A stretch of DNA of 64,000 nucleotides, taken from Deltaproteobacteria bacterium (GTDB lineage Bacteria; Bdellovibrionota_C; UBA2361; JAGFJO01). This document shows, one piece after another, positions 34,333 through 45,052 of this stretch. The translations under genes were made by a program, and so were the position numbers. A model generated the notes under the pieces. The model saw only the letters and a program-made list of their open reading frames with translations. It was not told the DNA's origin and did no database searches. How positions within the stretch are numbered: position 1 is the first letter of the stretch; every line of letters begins with the position of its first letter. The stretch lies in contig JAGFJO010000129.1 of assembly GCA_024102635.1 (NCBI GenBank), positions 1 through 64,000 of the forward strand, in the 5' to 3' direction.

Positions 34333-36321
34333 CTATTTCAGCCAGCCGCGAATGCGCTCTGCTACAGCTTGTGGCGTAAAGCCGAACTTCTCCGCTAAAA
34401 GCTCTCCAGGAGCAGAGGCTCCGTAATGGTCAATTCCTATCGCGAGGCCGCCTTCGCCGACCAGTTTGTGCCAGCCGTATGTTATTCCGGCTTCGATGGA
34501 AACTTTCTTGGCACCCTGCGGAATGACGTTCGCCTTATATGCAGCGTCTTGTTTCTCGAAGAGTTCCACGCACGGAAGCGATACAACCCGCGCTGACCGA
34601 CCTGAGGCGGCTAATATCTTTGCCGCCTCCACAGCTACCCAGACCTCCGACCCGGTGGCCATTATCACTAGATCATTCACCGAAGCGCCTTGCACGACGT
34701 AGCCGCCTTTCAATATATCATCCGGAGAGAAACCGCTCTCGCGCTCCAGAGGCGGCAGGTTCTGACGGGTGAATAAAAGAGTGCTTGGGCTGTTGGGCTG
34801 CTTTAGAGCAGCATAATAACTCATCGCTACCTCCAACCCATCTGCGGGGCGAAATACAAAGAGATTAGGAATAGCCCGCAGCGCGCTTACATGCTCAATA
34901 GGCTGATGAGTAGGGCCATCTTCGCCGACCCAAAAACTATCATGCGTGAAGATAAAAATGCTCTGGAGATGCGATATCGCAGCAAGCCTTATCGTTGGAC
35001 GCATGTAGTCCGAAAAAACAAGGAAGGTCGCCGAATAAGGAAGCCAGTCCCTGCCGTATGCTAGGCCGTTTACGATCGCCCCCATGGCGTGCTCGCGCAC
35101 TCCGAAACGTATGTTGCGGCCTGCGAAATCTTCCGCCTGTATATCGGAGGAGTCCTTAATCAGAGTCTTGGTTGACGGCTCCAGATCGGCCGACCCGCCG
35201 ATGAAGTACGGCACCCGTTTGGCGATCTCCTGAATAGCCTTCCCCGAGAGGTTTCGCGTTGCGTCCTTCTTTGGCTCTTTAAAAGCATCTACTAAGCCCT
35301 GCTTGAGATCTTCCGGAATCTTGCGCTGCCTCTGCGCCGCAAATTGCGCACTGAGCTCACGATTGCCGCCGCTCCATGCATCGAACTTGCTCTGCCATGC
35401 CTCACACTCGGCGCTCCGGCTTTTTATTATCTCAGTACAATATTCGGCAACGTCTTTAGGAACTACAAACTCCCCTGATTCGGTCCATCCGAGTTTCTCC
35501 TTGGTAAGTTTAAGCTCATCTTTCCCAAGCGGCGCCCCGTGTACATCGGCTGTGCCGGCCTTGTTGGGGCTGCCGTACCCTATAGTAGTACGAGCGCATA
35601 TAATGCTGGGTTTGCCGCTCTCTTTGATTGCATTTTCAATGCATCTGGCAACCGCTGCGTGATCGTGCCCATCAACCTGCTGCACATGCCAATTGTATCC
35701 TTCAAACCGCTTAGCAACCGACTCCGTAAAACAAACCTTAGTAGGATCCGCAAGCGAGATCTGATTGTCGTCATAGAGATACACCAGATTTCCTAGGCCT
35801 AAATGTCCGGCCAACGAAGCCGCCTCAGCTGCGACTCCCTCCATCAGATCTCCGTCGCTTACTATCCCGAATACTCGATAGTTAAAAAGATCGGCAGAGT
35901 AACGTTGCGCCAGCATCTTGGCGGAAAGGGCCATTCCAACGCCGTTTGCAAATCCTTGGCCGAGTGGGCCTGTGGTCGTCTCAACACCAGCCGTCATTCC
36001 GAACTCCGGATGTCCGGGTGTTTTGCTCTCCCACTGGCGAAAGTTTTTAAGCTCCGAAATTGGGAGATCGTATCCGAATAGGTGCAGCAAGGAATAGATC
36101 AACATCGAACCGTGGCCGGCCGACAAAACGAATCTGTCGCGATTTGGCCAATCAGTCTTAGACGGATTGAAGCGAATGAAGTTGGCCCACAAAACCGAAG
36201 CCATATCTGCTGCCCCAAGCGGCAATCCTGGGTGTCCCGAATTAGCCGCCTCGACCCCCTCTATGGATAAAACCCGAACCGTCAACGCCAGCCGCTTCAA
36301 CTTTGCAATATCGATCTCCAC
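34333..36321 (-). CDS. tkt: transketolase
   Basis: Thiamine-diphosphate enzyme of the pentose phosphate pathway (and Calvin cycle where present), moving two-carbon units between sugar phosphates. 662 residues from the GTG at 36321. [18 protein letters not shown], the ThDP motif [19 protein letters not shown], the catalytic-region [12 protein letters not shown] (Glu that activates the cofactor) and [17 protein letters not shown] are all present. A GTG three codons upstream exists, but AAGGAG lies 8 nt before the one at 36321. Probably transcribed with the dehydrogenase gene downstream. Confidence 0.96.
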   Translation of the reverse strand: MEIDIAKLKRLALTVRVLSIEGVEAANSGHPGLPLGAADMASVLWANFIRFNPSKTDWPNRDRFVLSAGHGSMLIYSLLHLFGYDLPISELKNFRQWESKTPGHPEFGMTAGVETTTGPLGQGFANGVGMALSAKMLAQRYSADLFNYRVFGIVSDGDLMEGVAAEAASLAGHLGLGNLVYLYDDNQISLADPTKVCFTESVAKRFEGYNWHVQQVDGHDHAAVARCIENAIKESGKPSIICARTTIGYGSPNKAGTADVHGAPLGKDELKLTKEKLGWTESGEFVVPKDVAEYCTEIIKSRSAECEAWQSKFDAWSGGNRELSAQFAAQRQRKIPEDLKQGLVDAFKEPKKDATRNLSGKAIQEIAKRVPYFIGGSADLEPSTKTLIKDSSDIQAEDFAGRNIRFGVREHAMGAIVNGLAYGRDWLPYSATFLVFSDYMRPTIRLAAISHLQSIFIFTHDSFWVGEDGPTHQPIEHVSALRAIPNLFVFRPADGLEVAMSYYAALKQPNSPSTLLFTRQNLPPLERESGFSPDDILKGGYVVQGASVNDLVIMATGSEVWVAVEAAKILAASGRSARVVSLPCVELFEKQDAAYKANVIPQGAKKVSIEAGITYGWHKLVGEGGLAIGIDHYGASAPGELLAEKFGFTPQAVAERIRGWLK

Positions 36322-36329
36322 TGTTCTCA

Positions 36330-36335
36330 CTCCTT
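36330..36335 (-). promoter_or_regulatory. Shine-Dalgarno that decides the tkt start
   Basis: AAGGAG on the minus strand, 8 nt before the GTG at 36321 but touching the alternative GTG at 36330, which it would leave without a ribosome-binding site. Confidence 0.65.
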
Positions 36336-36364
36336 ATTGATGTCTACGAAATTCTAGCCAGTCA

Positions 36365-36411
36365 CTCTGCACAAAACAAACCCTGACGAGGCATCGCGCA
36401 AGGCAACCCGA
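36365..36411. repeat. partial second copy of the fold-back element
   Basis: By hand alignment 41 of 47 bases match the left arm of the element at 585-709 (its bases 588-636), with one 2-nt gap. The shared core includes AAAACAAACCC and GACGAGGCATC. The right arm is absent, so it is a truncated copy. It lies between tkt and the thioredoxin-like gene, both leftward. Confidence 0.7.
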
Positions 36412-36431
36412 AAAAAATGTTCGCAATTGCA

Positions 36432-36986
36432 CTAGCGAGTCCATTTAATTGAACACCCGATCGGCCGTTCGAAAGCGGGATCCGGACTGCCGCCCGAGAG
36501 CGCCTGCTTGATAGCCTTTTCGATGAAATTAACAGTCACTTTCGAGGGATCACGCGGGCTGTCGTTGATTGCGCCGTGGTAAATCAGTACTCCATTCTCA
36601 TTAAATAAGTAGACCTCCGGAGTACATTCGGCGTCGAACAGACGAGCCACCTGCTGACCCTCGTCATACAGGTACGGGTATGGAAGGTTCATCTTCTCAG
36701 CCTTCACCTTCATCGCATCAAAGCCGTCTTCGGGATATTGAGCGGCATCATTGGAGCTGATGGCGATCGCCCTAAGCCCCTGCCCTTCGAACTCTCTAAC
36801 AGTTGCAACAAGCATCTCCTCGCTTCCTTTTACATACGGACAGTGGTTGCAAGTAAATGCGACTAGTGACAGCTTGGCTCCAGTCAAAGTGTCGGAGCCG
36901 GCTTCGCCCCCCTGCGCTGCAGGAAGCGTGAAAATCGGCAGTTTGGATCCGATTGGAAATTTCGAACTCTTTGCCTCTCTCTCCAT
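36432..36986 (-). CDS. thioredoxin-fold protein (AhpC/TSA-Redoxin-like, TlpA-type)
   Basis: 184 residues, no signal peptide, so probably cytoplasmic. The redox pair Cys46-x-x-Cys49 is in FTCNHCPYVKG, followed by the peroxiredoxin-like FDAECTPEVYLFNENGVLIYHGAIND. The conserved third Cys (near 119) precedes the cis-Pro, and a GCSIKW near the C-terminus adds a fourth. This family (thioredoxin-like DUF, 'CNHCPYV') is widespread; its substrate is not known to me. Very good Shine-Dalgarno (GGAGGAG) 2-3 nt before the ATG. Confidence 0.85.
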   Translation of the reverse strand: MEREAKSSKFPIGSKLPIFTLPAAQGGEAGSDTLTGAKLSLVAFTCNHCPYVKGSEEMLVATVREFEGQGLRAIAISSNDAAQYPEDGFDAMKVKAEKMNLPYPYLYDEGQQVARLFDAECTPEVYLFNENGVLIYHGAINDSPRDPSKVTVNFIEKAIKQALSGGSPDPAFERPIGCSIKWTR

Positions 36987-37053
36987 ATCTCCTCCATAAG
37001 GTTAAAGCGAGTCAGCGCACAATAGGAACGGCATTTAGAGCGCGTCCGAACAA

Positions 37054-37902
37054 TTACTGCTTGGATTGATTCTTGTAGTAAATGGAGTGCTCCTTAAGGA
37101 ACGCCTCCATCTCCTTAGCGAACCATTCAGGATGTTCAATCATCGGCGCATGGCCGCAATTCTTAATCGATACTAGCTTAGAATTCGGAATGTTCTTATG
37201 AAAAGTATTTGCCACCTGCATGGTAGTGACTTCGTCGTCCTCGCCCCATAAAAGCAGGGTGGGTACCTTGATCTGGTTCAAGACGCTCAGGAGGTTATCT
37301 TTTTTAGCACTGCGCGCGGCGTTAATAAGATTAAGAACGTTCATGCGCTTGGAGAGAATCTGATGAATCTCATCCACTGCTTCCTCAGTGATGAATTTAC
37401 GGTCGTGGAACACGCGCGCCATGTGCTCCCTTATGTACTGGGGTGTCGGCCGCACAGGCAGCGAATCCACTGAGTGCTCATAGAGCCCGGAGGCGCCGGA
37501 GAGTATAAGGCAATCCACTAGCTCCGGCGAGGCAAGCGCCAGCCGCAATGCGATGTGGCCTCCCAATGAGTTACCACAAAGTATCACGGGGTCTAATCGA
37601 CGCTTCCGGATCAGATACTCGGTAAATACCGTCAAAGCCTTCACCCGCACCTCCGAACGGTGAGCGGTTAGGATTGGAAGGTGTAATCCAAGAGGCCTGC
37701 TGAACTTTTCAATAATGGGAAAGAGTGAGTCCCAATTTGAAAGCGCCCCCAGTAGACCGTGTAATAAAATTATATGAGGGCCTGTGGTGCCGCCTTCTAC
37801 TATTTGGAAATCAGGTTCCTGTTCGTGCTTTAGCCAAAGAGGATCGCAAGAACCAAGTTTAGACGCGGTCTGCCGCAGGTCGTCAAATATACCTGTCGCC
37901 AT
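37054..37902 (-). CDS. alpha/beta hydrolase
   Basis: 282 residues. The oxyanion loop LHGLLGALSNW (48-58), nucleophile elbow CGNSLGGH (Ser112), acid loop LLWGEDDEVTT (Asp near 227) and NCGHAPMIEHP (His near 252) give a full catalytic triad. Sequence resembles MhpC/BioH-like and lipase-like hydrolases. Substrate unknown; no signal peptide. It lies 48 bp downstream of parE on the same strand and 67 bp upstream of the thioredoxin-like gene. Confidence 0.87.
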   Translation of the reverse strand: MATGIFDDLRQTASKLGSCDPLWLKHEQEPDFQIVEGGTTGPHIILLHGLLGALSNWDSLFPIIEKFSRPLGLHLPILTAHRSEVRVKALTVFTEYLIRKRRLDPVILCGNSLGGHIALRLALASPELVDCLILSGASGLYEHSVDSLPVRPTPQYIREHMARVFHDRKFITEEAVDEIHQILSKRMNVLNLINAARSAKKDNLLSVLNQIKVPTLLLWGEDDEVTTMQVANTFHKNIPNSKLVSIKNCGHAPMIEHPEWFAKEMEAFLKEHSIYYKNQSKQ

Positions 37903-37950
37903 TAACTTTCGTACACTTACATAACAGCAAAGAACATATCCTTAAACGTT

Positions 37951-39882
37951 TTAAACATCTAGTTCAAGTCTATCAGCGTTCTCCTGAATCAAACGGTACC
38001 TCTCGGCAGAATCCTTTCCGAGCAGTCCTTCCAAGACGGAAGTCACTTCCTGCTCGTCATCTATTTGAATTCTCAGAAGATTTCTTGTGGCCGGATTCAG
38101 AGTGGTTTCCCACAACGCCTTCGGATTCATCTCCCCAAGCCCTTTAAATCGGGTGATATGGATCTCCCCTCTAGCCGATCTGGACTTAAGCAGCTTCTCC
38201 TTCTCCTCATCGGAGTATACCCAGTGAATCTCTTCCTTTGCCCCGCTTCCGATTCTAATGCGGTAGAGCGGCGAAAGAGCCACATAAAGATGTCCGGCAC
38301 GTACAAGCGGGCGCATGAACTTGAAGAATAGAGCCATTAGAAGCGAAGCGATATGCATCCCGTCTGCGTCGGCGTCAGTAAGGATAATGACCTTCCCATA
38401 GCGCAGCTTATCGAGCTTCATATGTTCGCCAAAGCCACAACCAAGCGCCGATATAAGATCTAGTACTTCTTTATTCTCCTTAAGTTTTGCGTCAGAGGCT
38501 GCCACCGCATTAAGAATCTTCCCGCGAAGAGGAAGTACCGCCTGGATGTTGCGGTCCCTGCCCTGCTTAGCGCTGCCGCCGGCAGAATCACCTTCGACTA
38601 TGAACAGCTCGGATTTGTCCGGGCGCGTGGACGAACAGTCTGCAAGTTTTCCGGGGAGATTTAGCCGGTGACTCACTCCTACTTTGCGCGAGACGCTCTC
38701 AGCCGCGCTGCGCGCCGCCGCGCGCGCCTTTGCCGCGAGCTGTATTCGCTCGATTACAGCGGCCGCCACGGTCGGTTTCGAGTTCAGATAGTTCTCAACA
38801 CTTCTCGTTAAAGCCTCTACCGGTGCTGTGACCTCAGGGTTATTTAACTTATCCTTGGTTTGTCCCTGAAACTGAAGTTGAGTGACGCTGCCCGGAACAT
38901 TAACTGAGATAATGCCGATCATCCCTTCGCGCATATCCTCGCCCGTCACCTTAAGGTTCTTTTGGGCTACGTCATGCACCTGCATATAGTTGCGGATAGC
39001 CTTGGAAAGCCCGGAGCGAAAGCCGTCTTCGTGGCTCCCCCCTTCGCCCGTGTGAATCCCGTTTACATAAGAGAGGACCTTTTCTTTAGTAGATTCGGTC
39101 CAGCAAAAAGCGATCTCCACCTTTATGCCGTTGGCTCTTTCAAGAACGAATATCTCGTTCGCCATTGGTTCAATATTTTGCTTTTTCAAAATACTTTCGA
39201 GGTACGACTTCAGCCCCTCTTTGAAACAGAATGACTTCGAAGAACCGTCGGTTTCGTTCTTGAAATTAATTTTGAGACCCTTATTGAGAAAAGCCTTCTC
39301 TTGCAAAATGCTCTCAATGCGATCGCTTGAGAAGCGAATCGAGCGGAAGATCTCTGTGTCGGGGCGGAAGAATATGCTGGTACCCGTCTGGCTGGTCTTC
39401 TTGAGCTTTTTTAGCCCAGAGACCGTCTTCCCGCGCGAGAACTCCTGGCGCCACTCATGACCGTCGCGGCATACAATCGCCTCCAACCTCTCGGATAAGG
39501 CGTTAACGACCGAAGCGCCAACTCCGTGCAGTCCGCCCGCGGAGACGTAATTCTGGTCGGAGAATTTTCCACCGGCATGCAGGGTGGTTAATATTATTTC
39601 TAGCGCCGGCTTTTTGAACTTAGGATGAGTATCGACCGGTATCCCCCGGCCATTGTCGGTAACCGTTATGCTCTCTCCATCCTCATGTAGAGTAACATCG
39701 ATTAGATCGGCAAAACCATTCATCGCCTCATCAACGGCGTTATCAAGGATCTCCTTCAAAAGATGGTGCAGCCCTGCAGGACCCTCAGTGCCTCCGATGT
39801 ACATGCCAGGGCGCTTCCGGACCGGCTCCAAACCCTCCAAAACTTCTATATCCGCTGCTTTATAGGAACTAGTTCTTGCCAT
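37951..39882 (-). CDS. parE: DNA topoisomerase IV subunit B (type IIA ATPase subunit)
   Basis: 643 residues. The GHKL ATPase part has ILDNAVDEAMNG (near 44), TDNGRGIPV and GGLHGVGASVVNAL; the TOPRIM part has EGDSAGGSAKQGRDR, PLRGKILN and LTDADADGMHIASLL. Length (about 640) and no extra insert before the C-terminus fit ParE/short GyrB rather than the long enterobacterial GyrB. Transcribed 3 bp after the stop of parC, which favours a topoisomerase IV pair. Because the gyrase/topo IV distinction rests on subtle features, GyrB remains possible. Confidence 0.88.
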   Translation of the reverse strand: MARTSSYKAADIEVLEGLEPVRKRPGMYIGGTEGPAGLHHLLKEILDNAVDEAMNGFADLIDVTLHEDGESITVTDNGRGIPVDTHPKFKKPALEIILTTLHAGGKFSDQNYVSAGGLHGVGASVVNALSERLEAIVCRDGHEWRQEFSRGKTVSGLKKLKKTSQTGTSIFFRPDTEIFRSIRFSSDRIESILQEKAFLNKGLKINFKNETDGSSKSFCFKEGLKSYLESILKKQNIEPMANEIFVLERANGIKVEIAFCWTESTKEKVLSYVNGIHTGEGGSHEDGFRSGLSKAIRNYMQVHDVAQKNLKVTGEDMREGMIGIISVNVPGSVTQLQFQGQTKDKLNNPEVTAPVEALTRSVENYLNSKPTVAAAVIERIQLAAKARAAARSAAESVSRKVGVSHRLNLPGKLADCSSTRPDKSELFIVEGDSAGGSAKQGRDRNIQAVLPLRGKILNAVAASDAKLKENKEVLDLISALGCGFGEHMKLDKLRYGKVIILTDADADGMHIASLLMALFFKFMRPLVRAGHLYVALSPLYRIRIGSGAKEEIHWVYSDEEKEKLLKSRSARGEIHITRFKGLGEMNPKALWETTLNPATRNLLRIQIDDEQEVTSVLEGLLGKDSAERYRLIQENADRLELDV

Positions 39883-39885
39883 GAC

Positions 39886-42153
39886 CTACTGCCTCTTTAC
39901 AGAAATTATTTCGGCTCTCTGAACAACCTTGTTGCCCTTAAGGGCCCTATGCCCGAAGACGACGTCGCTGGAAATCAGCTCCTTCTCCCGCCCGGTGGAA
40001 AGCTCCATTAACATCTTGCAACTTGAGTCGAAAGAAACCGCTGACACAAGCCGATCATCATCTCGCACGCCCATCAAAGAAACACCGACTGCTGCGCTGT
40101 CCCTTACCGGTATCTCTTTTGACTTTATCAGCAGGCCAGAGCCATGGCGGGTGAACATTGCGATCTTATCTTGTAGGCGGCAGACGGCCGCCAGCTGATC
40201 GCCTTCACGCACCTTCATGATGCGTTTGCCGGTACGCTTCAGATTAATTATTTCGCTTAACTTAAGAGCAAATCCCACTCCATTAGCGGTAACAAGAACG
40301 AGAGTGTCACCATCCTGCAGGTAGTGCGGGTACGCTTCAAGCATCGTGCCTTGACTTCCGGCTGAGGCGCGCACGCCGAAACTCTCGACCATCGTCTCGT
40401 CATCCCTGAACTTAAGCACCTTCTGAATAGGGACCCCGTATCCCGAAGACGAAGGAAATTCGGATGCTTTAAGCGAGAAAAGCGATCCGTGGTTTGTTAT
40501 GAACACCACGGAATCAAGAGTGCTCAAAGGATGCGCGCGCAGTATGCGATCGCCCTCTCGCAGCCTGGTGCTGCTTACCTCGTTATTCTGACGAATGCGC
40601 TTGATCCATCCGTCCGCTGTTACGATTGCGTATACATCTTCCTGTACCACATAATCTTCCGCACGGAAGTCGATCTCTATGTTGTCCTGTTCGAGTTTGC
40701 TGCGTCTTTTGTCTCCGAACTTGTCCGAGAGTTCTTGCAGATCCTTTCGCACAAGCTCCGAGATCTTTTTCTTGCTTGCCAGAAGCTTGTCGATCTCGCT
40801 GACCCTAGACTTTTTATCCTTAAGTTCCTTACGAACCTCCTCGATGTTTGTCTTCGACAACTGATAGATGCGCATGTCCACCACGGCATAGGACTGATCA
40901 TCGCTCAACTTGAACCGGGACTTTAACTTCAATGCCGCATCTTGCCGTCCGTCGCTCTTTCTTACGATCTTGATGACTTCGTCCAGCCGATCATAAATCT
41001 TAGCCAGCCCCTCGAGTATGTGGATGCGCTTTAGAAGCTGCTCGCGCTCAAAAATCAGCCTCTTCTTGGTCACCTCTTCGCGGAAGTCGAGAAAATGCTG
41101 TAGGCACTGCTTAAGAGAGAGAAGCTCAGGGCGGCAGCTGCCTGTTGTCGTCGGAACGAGAGCAGTCAGGTTCACCGCGAAGTTAGTCTCAAGCGGGGTG
41201 TTCTTGAAGAGATAGGCCATTGCGACCTCAGGATCGGCCCCGCTTGAAAGCTCCATAACGATACGCACATCCGTCGTAGATTCGTCTCGAATATCGGAAA
41301 GCTGCGGAATCTTTTTTGCAATAATTAGATCCGCGATTTTCTCGACCAGCTGCGCTTTGTTAACAGTATAAGGAATGGATGATATGATGGCGTAGCTCTT
41401 TCCTCGCGGCCCAGCCTCCGTACTCCACTCGCCGCGCATCCTTATTACTCCGCGGCCTGTGCGGTATATCTCCGAGATCTCCTTGCGCGTGTTTAGTATT
41501 AGGCAGCCGGTAGGGAAATCAGGGCCTTTTAGCACGGTAGATAACCTACCGTTGGTTATTTCAGGATCCTCGGAAAGTTCCAGCAGAGCTTTTACTACGT
41601 CTTTCAGGTTGTGGGGCGGTATACTGGTGGCCATTCCTACCGCGATGCCGGACCCGCCGTTTACCAACAGATTCGGAACTCTGCTCGGCAGGACAACCGG
41701 CTCCGAAATTGTAGAATCGAAGTTATCCCTGAAGGCGACTGTCGCTTCATCTATTTCGCCGATTACCTCTAATGCCAGCGGAGTAAGCTTCGCCTCAGTG
41801 TAACGGTAGGCAGCGGCCTCATCACCGTCGAGCGAACCGAAGTTTCCTTGGCCGTCTACAAGCGGATAGCGCAGCGAAAAATCCTGCGCCATTCTAACCA
41901 TCGCGTCATAGCATGCCACGTCACCGTGCGGATGAAATCGAGCCAAAACCTCACCCACTACTGCCGCGGATTTGCGGTGACTGCCACTCGGTTTTAAATT
42001 GAGGTTTTGCAGCATTGCATACAGTATCCGGCGCTGAACCGGCTTTAGACCGTCGCGCACATCGGGAAGAGCCCGTCCCGAAACCACGCTGAGAGCATAG
42101 GTGAGATACCTATCGCGCGATTCTTTTATCAAAGAGCTGTCTGTTACACTCAT
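39886..42153 (-). CDS. parC: DNA topoisomerase IV subunit A (breakage-reunion subunit)
   Basis: 755 residues. Catalytic Tyr118 in YRYTEAKL is preceded by Arg117. The helix-4 region reads [15 protein letters not shown]: residue 79 is Val where E. coli ParC has Ser80 and GyrA Ser83, and residue 83 is Asp. The C-terminal beta-pinwheel has no clear GyrA box (QRRGGKG); the nearest segment is [13 protein letters not shown], supporting ParC over GyrA. Order parC-parE with a 3-bp gap suggests one transcript. A 195-bp spacer separates it from the divergent membrane-spermidine synthase gene. Confidence 0.88.
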   Translation of the reverse strand: MSVTDSSLIKESRDRYLTYALSVVSGRALPDVRDGLKPVQRRILYAMLQNLNLKPSGSHRKSAAVVGEVLARFHPHGDVACYDAMVRMAQDFSLRYPLVDGQGNFGSLDGDEAAAYRYTEAKLTPLALEVIGEIDEATVAFRDNFDSTISEPVVLPSRVPNLLVNGGSGIAVGMATSIPPHNLKDVVKALLELSEDPEITNGRLSTVLKGPDFPTGCLILNTRKEISEIYRTGRGVIRMRGEWSTEAGPRGKSYAIISSIPYTVNKAQLVEKIADLIIAKKIPQLSDIRDESTTDVRIVMELSSGADPEVAMAYLFKNTPLETNFAVNLTALVPTTTGSCRPELLSLKQCLQHFLDFREEVTKKRLIFEREQLLKRIHILEGLAKIYDRLDEVIKIVRKSDGRQDAALKLKSRFKLSDDQSYAVVDMRIYQLSKTNIEEVRKELKDKKSRVSEIDKLLASKKKISELVRKDLQELSDKFGDKRRSKLEQDNIEIDFRAEDYVVQEDVYAIVTADGWIKRIRQNNEVSSTRLREGDRILRAHPLSTLDSVVFITNHGSLFSLKASEFPSSSGYGVPIQKVLKFRDDETMVESFGVRASAGSQGTMLEAYPHYLQDGDTLVLVTANGVGFALKLSEIINLKRTGKRIMKVREGDQLAAVCRLQDKIAMFTRHGSGLLIKSKEIPVRDSAAVGVSLMGVRDDDRLVSAVSFDSSCKMLMELSTGREKELISSDVVFGHRALKGNKVVQRAEIISVKRQ

Positions 42154-42348
42154 GTCTTCTTACCTAACTACCGTTTAATCGATCGATTCAGTATTTGATA
42201 TTACTTGAGCGGAGCGGGATTGGTAAAGATACCGCTGTAGGCGCTCAGCATTACACTGCGCCCAATTATCGCGCAAGTTACGCGATTTCATGGTTGCTGA
42301 TAAGATGTTAGCCTCTTTTCCAGCAAAAGGTTTTACAATATAGATCAC

Positions 42349-44514
42349 ATGGCGGCAGTTATACTTTTTTCGCTCACTTTAGCTTTCAGCGCGAGTCTGC
42401 TTTTCGCTGTCCAGCCGATGATTGGAAAGGCGATTCTGCCTGCATTAGGGGGAACCCCTGCAACATGGACCGTCTGCTTGCTGTTTTTTCAAGCACTGCT
42501 TCTAGCTGCCTACCTGTATGCTCACCTGCTCGACAACCTACGCCTATCACGGCAAGTCGCTATTCACATTATTGTGATATGCGCCGCGTTCCTGTTTCCT
42601 CTTTCTGTTCTGAACTTTCCCGCACCCGGCCCCGGCGCATCGCCTCAACTTTGGCTGCTTTCTCGGCTATTGTGGAACGCCGGGTGTGCCTATTTCGTTT
42701 TAGCCGCAACTGCTCCGCTCATTCAGGCTTGGTTTTCAAGGACCCAACACGGTCGCTCATCCGATCCGTATTTTCTTTACGCGTCGAGTAACGCCGGAAG
42801 CTTGGCGGGTTTGTTGGCATATCCCTTGATTATAGAACCGCTGCTTGAACTTCAAGCACAGGAAAGCCTTTGGCGCAGCGCATTTACTTTTTGTGCTGTG
42901 CTGCTCACCGCAACAGGAATCTATTCTGTGTGGCGAGGAGCCGGCAACCCAATCGCCTGCAGCAGTGAGGCTGGGCCGCCCCCGCCGGTAAGTCAGAAAC
43001 TGCTTTGGTGCTTGCTGGCATTCATTCCTTCCAGCCTGCTGCTCGGGATTACTACGCATATTACTACCAACGTATCTCCGGTTCCGCTTTTTTGGGTGGT
43101 TCCTCTGGCACTGTACCTGATTACATTTATCATATCGTTTTCGAGCTTACAGCCATTATTGATAACCGGTCTCAGCCGCTATTTCCCAATTGTGCTGCTG
43201 GGATACGCTCCGCTGATCTATATTTCAGGAAGCTCCGAGCTGCTTCTGATAGCGATGCAGCTGATATTTTTCTTCGTTGTTTGCCTATATTGCCATTGCG
43301 CGCTTGTGAGCAAACGGCCGGCCGCCGAATACCTGACCAGCTTCTATCTTTGGATGTCATTCGGAGGCATGCTGGGCGGAGTTTTCAATGCTTTAGTTGC
43401 TCCAAATATCTTCGCCGGCACTCCCGAGTATGCCTTAATGCTGGCAGCTGCGGCTGTTGTCTGGGGCTGCCTATATTCACAGGGCCGGAGCTCCATTACG
43501 CTGCACGTGATCCTTATCTGCCTCGCAGCAGTATCCGGCGTAGCGGCTGCGGAATTGTTCGTCGAGCGCATCAATCCTGAATATTCGCTTGAGCTGTTTG
43601 CGGTCTACGGCGCGCCTGCCCTTATCATCTTCGGACTTAGAAGACGTCCAGCCGTTTTCTCCGCAATGTTTTGTCTTCTCTTGATATACTTGAACTATCA
43701 CCACCGCGCCCCAGGGCAGACGCTCGTGCGAGCGCGCAATTTTTTTGGGTCCAAAGAGGTGCGCTATGACAGCGGCAACAACACTCACAAGCTAATTCAT
43801 GGAACCATAGTGCACGGCATCCAAAGTAGAGAGCCCTCCCTAAGGTCACTGCCGATGTCTTATTATCACCCGGACGGACCTCTAGGCGATATATTCAAGG
43901 TGTCAAAGCTTGACGCTTGGCAGGTTGCCGTAATCGGACTAGGAACAGGTGCCATGGCTGCTTACGCGAGACCGCAAGACTCCTTTAAGTTCTTTGAAAT
44001 CGATCCGCTTGTTATCAGTTTAGCAGAAGATGAAAGATACTTTACCTTCCTTGCCGAGGCTGAGGGGAAGGTCTCAGTAGAAGAGGGTGACGGCAGACTG
44101 CTTGTAGCCAAGGAGCGCACCGGCTCGTTTGACATAATAATTCTGGATCCTTTTACCTCCGGCGCAATCCCAGCTCACCTCATCACCCTCGAATCTATTA
44201 GCACCTATTTCGAGAAGCTTAAGCCGAATGGGTTGGTTGTCTTTAACGTCTCCAATAACTTCGTGTCTCTTGATAGACTGCTTCTTAGCACAAGTAGGGA
44301 GCTTAACGTCGTTGCAATTACACGCATGGATCTAGGAGTGCCCAAGGAACGGGCTGCAACAGGACGATACCCTTCGCATTATGTGGTATTAACTAAGAAT
44401 GAGGAGATAGCTCAAAAACTGCGAAGCGACTACGGCTGGCACGAGATCGCCGAAGGCGCAAAGCTTCGGCCTTGGAGAGATCACTATTCGAATATTATTA
44501 GCATCATCCGTTGA
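42349..44514 (+). CDS. membrane protein fused to a spermidine synthase-like domain
   Basis: 721 residues. Residues about 1-480 contain around a dozen hydrophobic segments; 510-721 form a Rossmann methyltransferase-like domain close to spermidine synthase: AVIGLGTGAMAAYARP, KFFEIDPLVISLA, VEEGDGRLLVA, and ILDPFTSGAIPAHLI with an Asp in the aminopropyl-transfer position. The family is known ('fused MFS/spermidine synthase'), but the reaction is uncertain. No Shine-Dalgarno; a TACAAT at 42334-42339 lies where a -10 element would give a nearly leaderless message (inference). Confidence 0.83.
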   Translation: MAAVILFSLTLAFSASLLFAVQPMIGKAILPALGGTPATWTVCLLFFQALLLAAYLYAHLLDNLRLSRQVAIHIIVICAAFLFPLSVLNFPAPGPGASPQLWLLSRLLWNAGCAYFVLAATAPLIQAWFSRTQHGRSSDPYFLYASSNAGSLAGLLAYPLIIEPLLELQAQESLWRSAFTFCAVLLTATGIYSVWRGAGNPIACSSEAGPPPPVSQKLLWCLLAFIPSSLLLGITTHITTNVSPVPLFWVVPLALYLITFIISFSSLQPLLITGLSRYFPIVLLGYAPLIYISGSSELLLIAMQLIFFFVVCLYCHCALVSKRPAAEYLTSFYLWMSFGGMLGGVFNALVAPNIFAGTPEYALMLAAAAVVWGCLYSQGRSSITLHVILICLAAVSGVAAAELFVERINPEYSLELFAVYGAPALIIFGLRRRPAVFSAMFCLLLIYLNYHHRAPGQTLVRARNFFGSKEVRYDSGNNTHKLIHGTIVHGIQSREPSLRSLPMSYYHPDGPLGDIFKVSKLDAWQVAVIGLGTGAMAAYARPQDSFKFFEIDPLVISLAEDERYFTFLAEAEGKVSVEEGDGRLLVAKERTGSFDIIILDPFTSGAIPAHLITLESISTYFEKLKPNGLVVFNVSNNFVSLDRLLLSTSRELNVVAITRMDLGVPKERAATGRYPSHYVVLTKNEEIAQKLRSDYGWHEIAEGAKLRPWRDHYSNIISIIR

Positions 44515-44532
44515 TGGGCACTGTGTGGATGT

Positions 44533-44697
44533 TTACCGTATCCAAGCGGCACTGCTGTGACGAGGAAGCTTTTTGCTGTCGTTGCCAACATCCGAGATCA
44601 CCGGCACCGCTAACACTATAATTAATGCCGCTAGAAGTCCGAGAACCACAAGCTCAATTGAGCCGCTTCCATTATCATTTAATCTTCGCTTCATCAT
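44533..44697 (-). CDS. small type IVb (Flp-like) prepilin-like protein
   Basis: 54 residues, short enough to be missed by length filters. A basic leader (MMKRRLNDNG) ends in Gly10, then S-G-S-I-E with Glu15 at position +5 of the mature form, followed by a hydrophobic helix (about 16-36), the layout cut by a class III prepilin peptidase. A GGAG lies 4 nt before the first ATG. A second prepilin-like gene lies divergently 355 bp away (45053). No tad/flp assembly genes are in the window, so machinery must be elsewhere if it works. Confidence 0.62.
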   Translation of the reverse strand: MMKRRLNDNGSGSIELVVLGLLAALIIVLAVPVISDVGNDSKKLPRHSSAAWIR

Positions 44698-45052
44698 TGA
44701 GCTCCAAAAGGATCTTTCGCTTTACTCTCTCAGGCAACTCTCCGCCCGTTCTGCACGGCTTTTTGCAGAAAAAAGTCCGCTTAGAAGCATTGTCGTCAAG
44801 TGCAAGGCACAACTTAAGATTACTAATCAAATCCCACAGATGCGCACTTTGTTAGAGGCTTGCGCGGGTCTGTAGAACGTTTCTTTGCAAATCATTTACC
44901 AAGAAAGATCAATGAGTTATGGCAATCTTTGACTTTAGCCAAGCAGCAAACTTTTTCTTAGAAGCACCGCACCGGATATAATAGATCTAGGTGTGTGTCA
45001 TGCGCTTCCGTAATGCAGCGCGGTTTGGCCTCTTAGGTTTGCCGGAGGATTT
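44698..45052. other. 355-bp divergent spacer between two prepilin-like genes
   Basis: No coding sequence recognised; plus-strand frames here have no good codon pattern. It must hold promoters for both small genes; one candidate -10 is listed separately. A GGAGG Shine-Dalgarno lies at its right end. Confidence 0.5.
44977..44982 (+). promoter_or_regulatory. candidate -10 box (TATAAT) for the rightward prepilin-like gene
   Basis: A perfect TATAAT 71 bp before the ATG at 45053. The matching -35 is poor (TTCTTA at 16 bp), so this is tentative. Confidence 0.3.

Noticed and set aside
39886-42153. gyrA instead of parC
   Set aside because: No clear GyrA box in the C-terminal domain and pairing with a 643-residue B subunit favour topoisomerase IV, though this is not certain.
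44573-44875. 100-codon plus-strand frame upstream of the prepilin-like gene
   Set aside because: It overlaps the minus-strand 54-residue prepilin-like gene, which has a far better pattern and Shine-Dalgarno.
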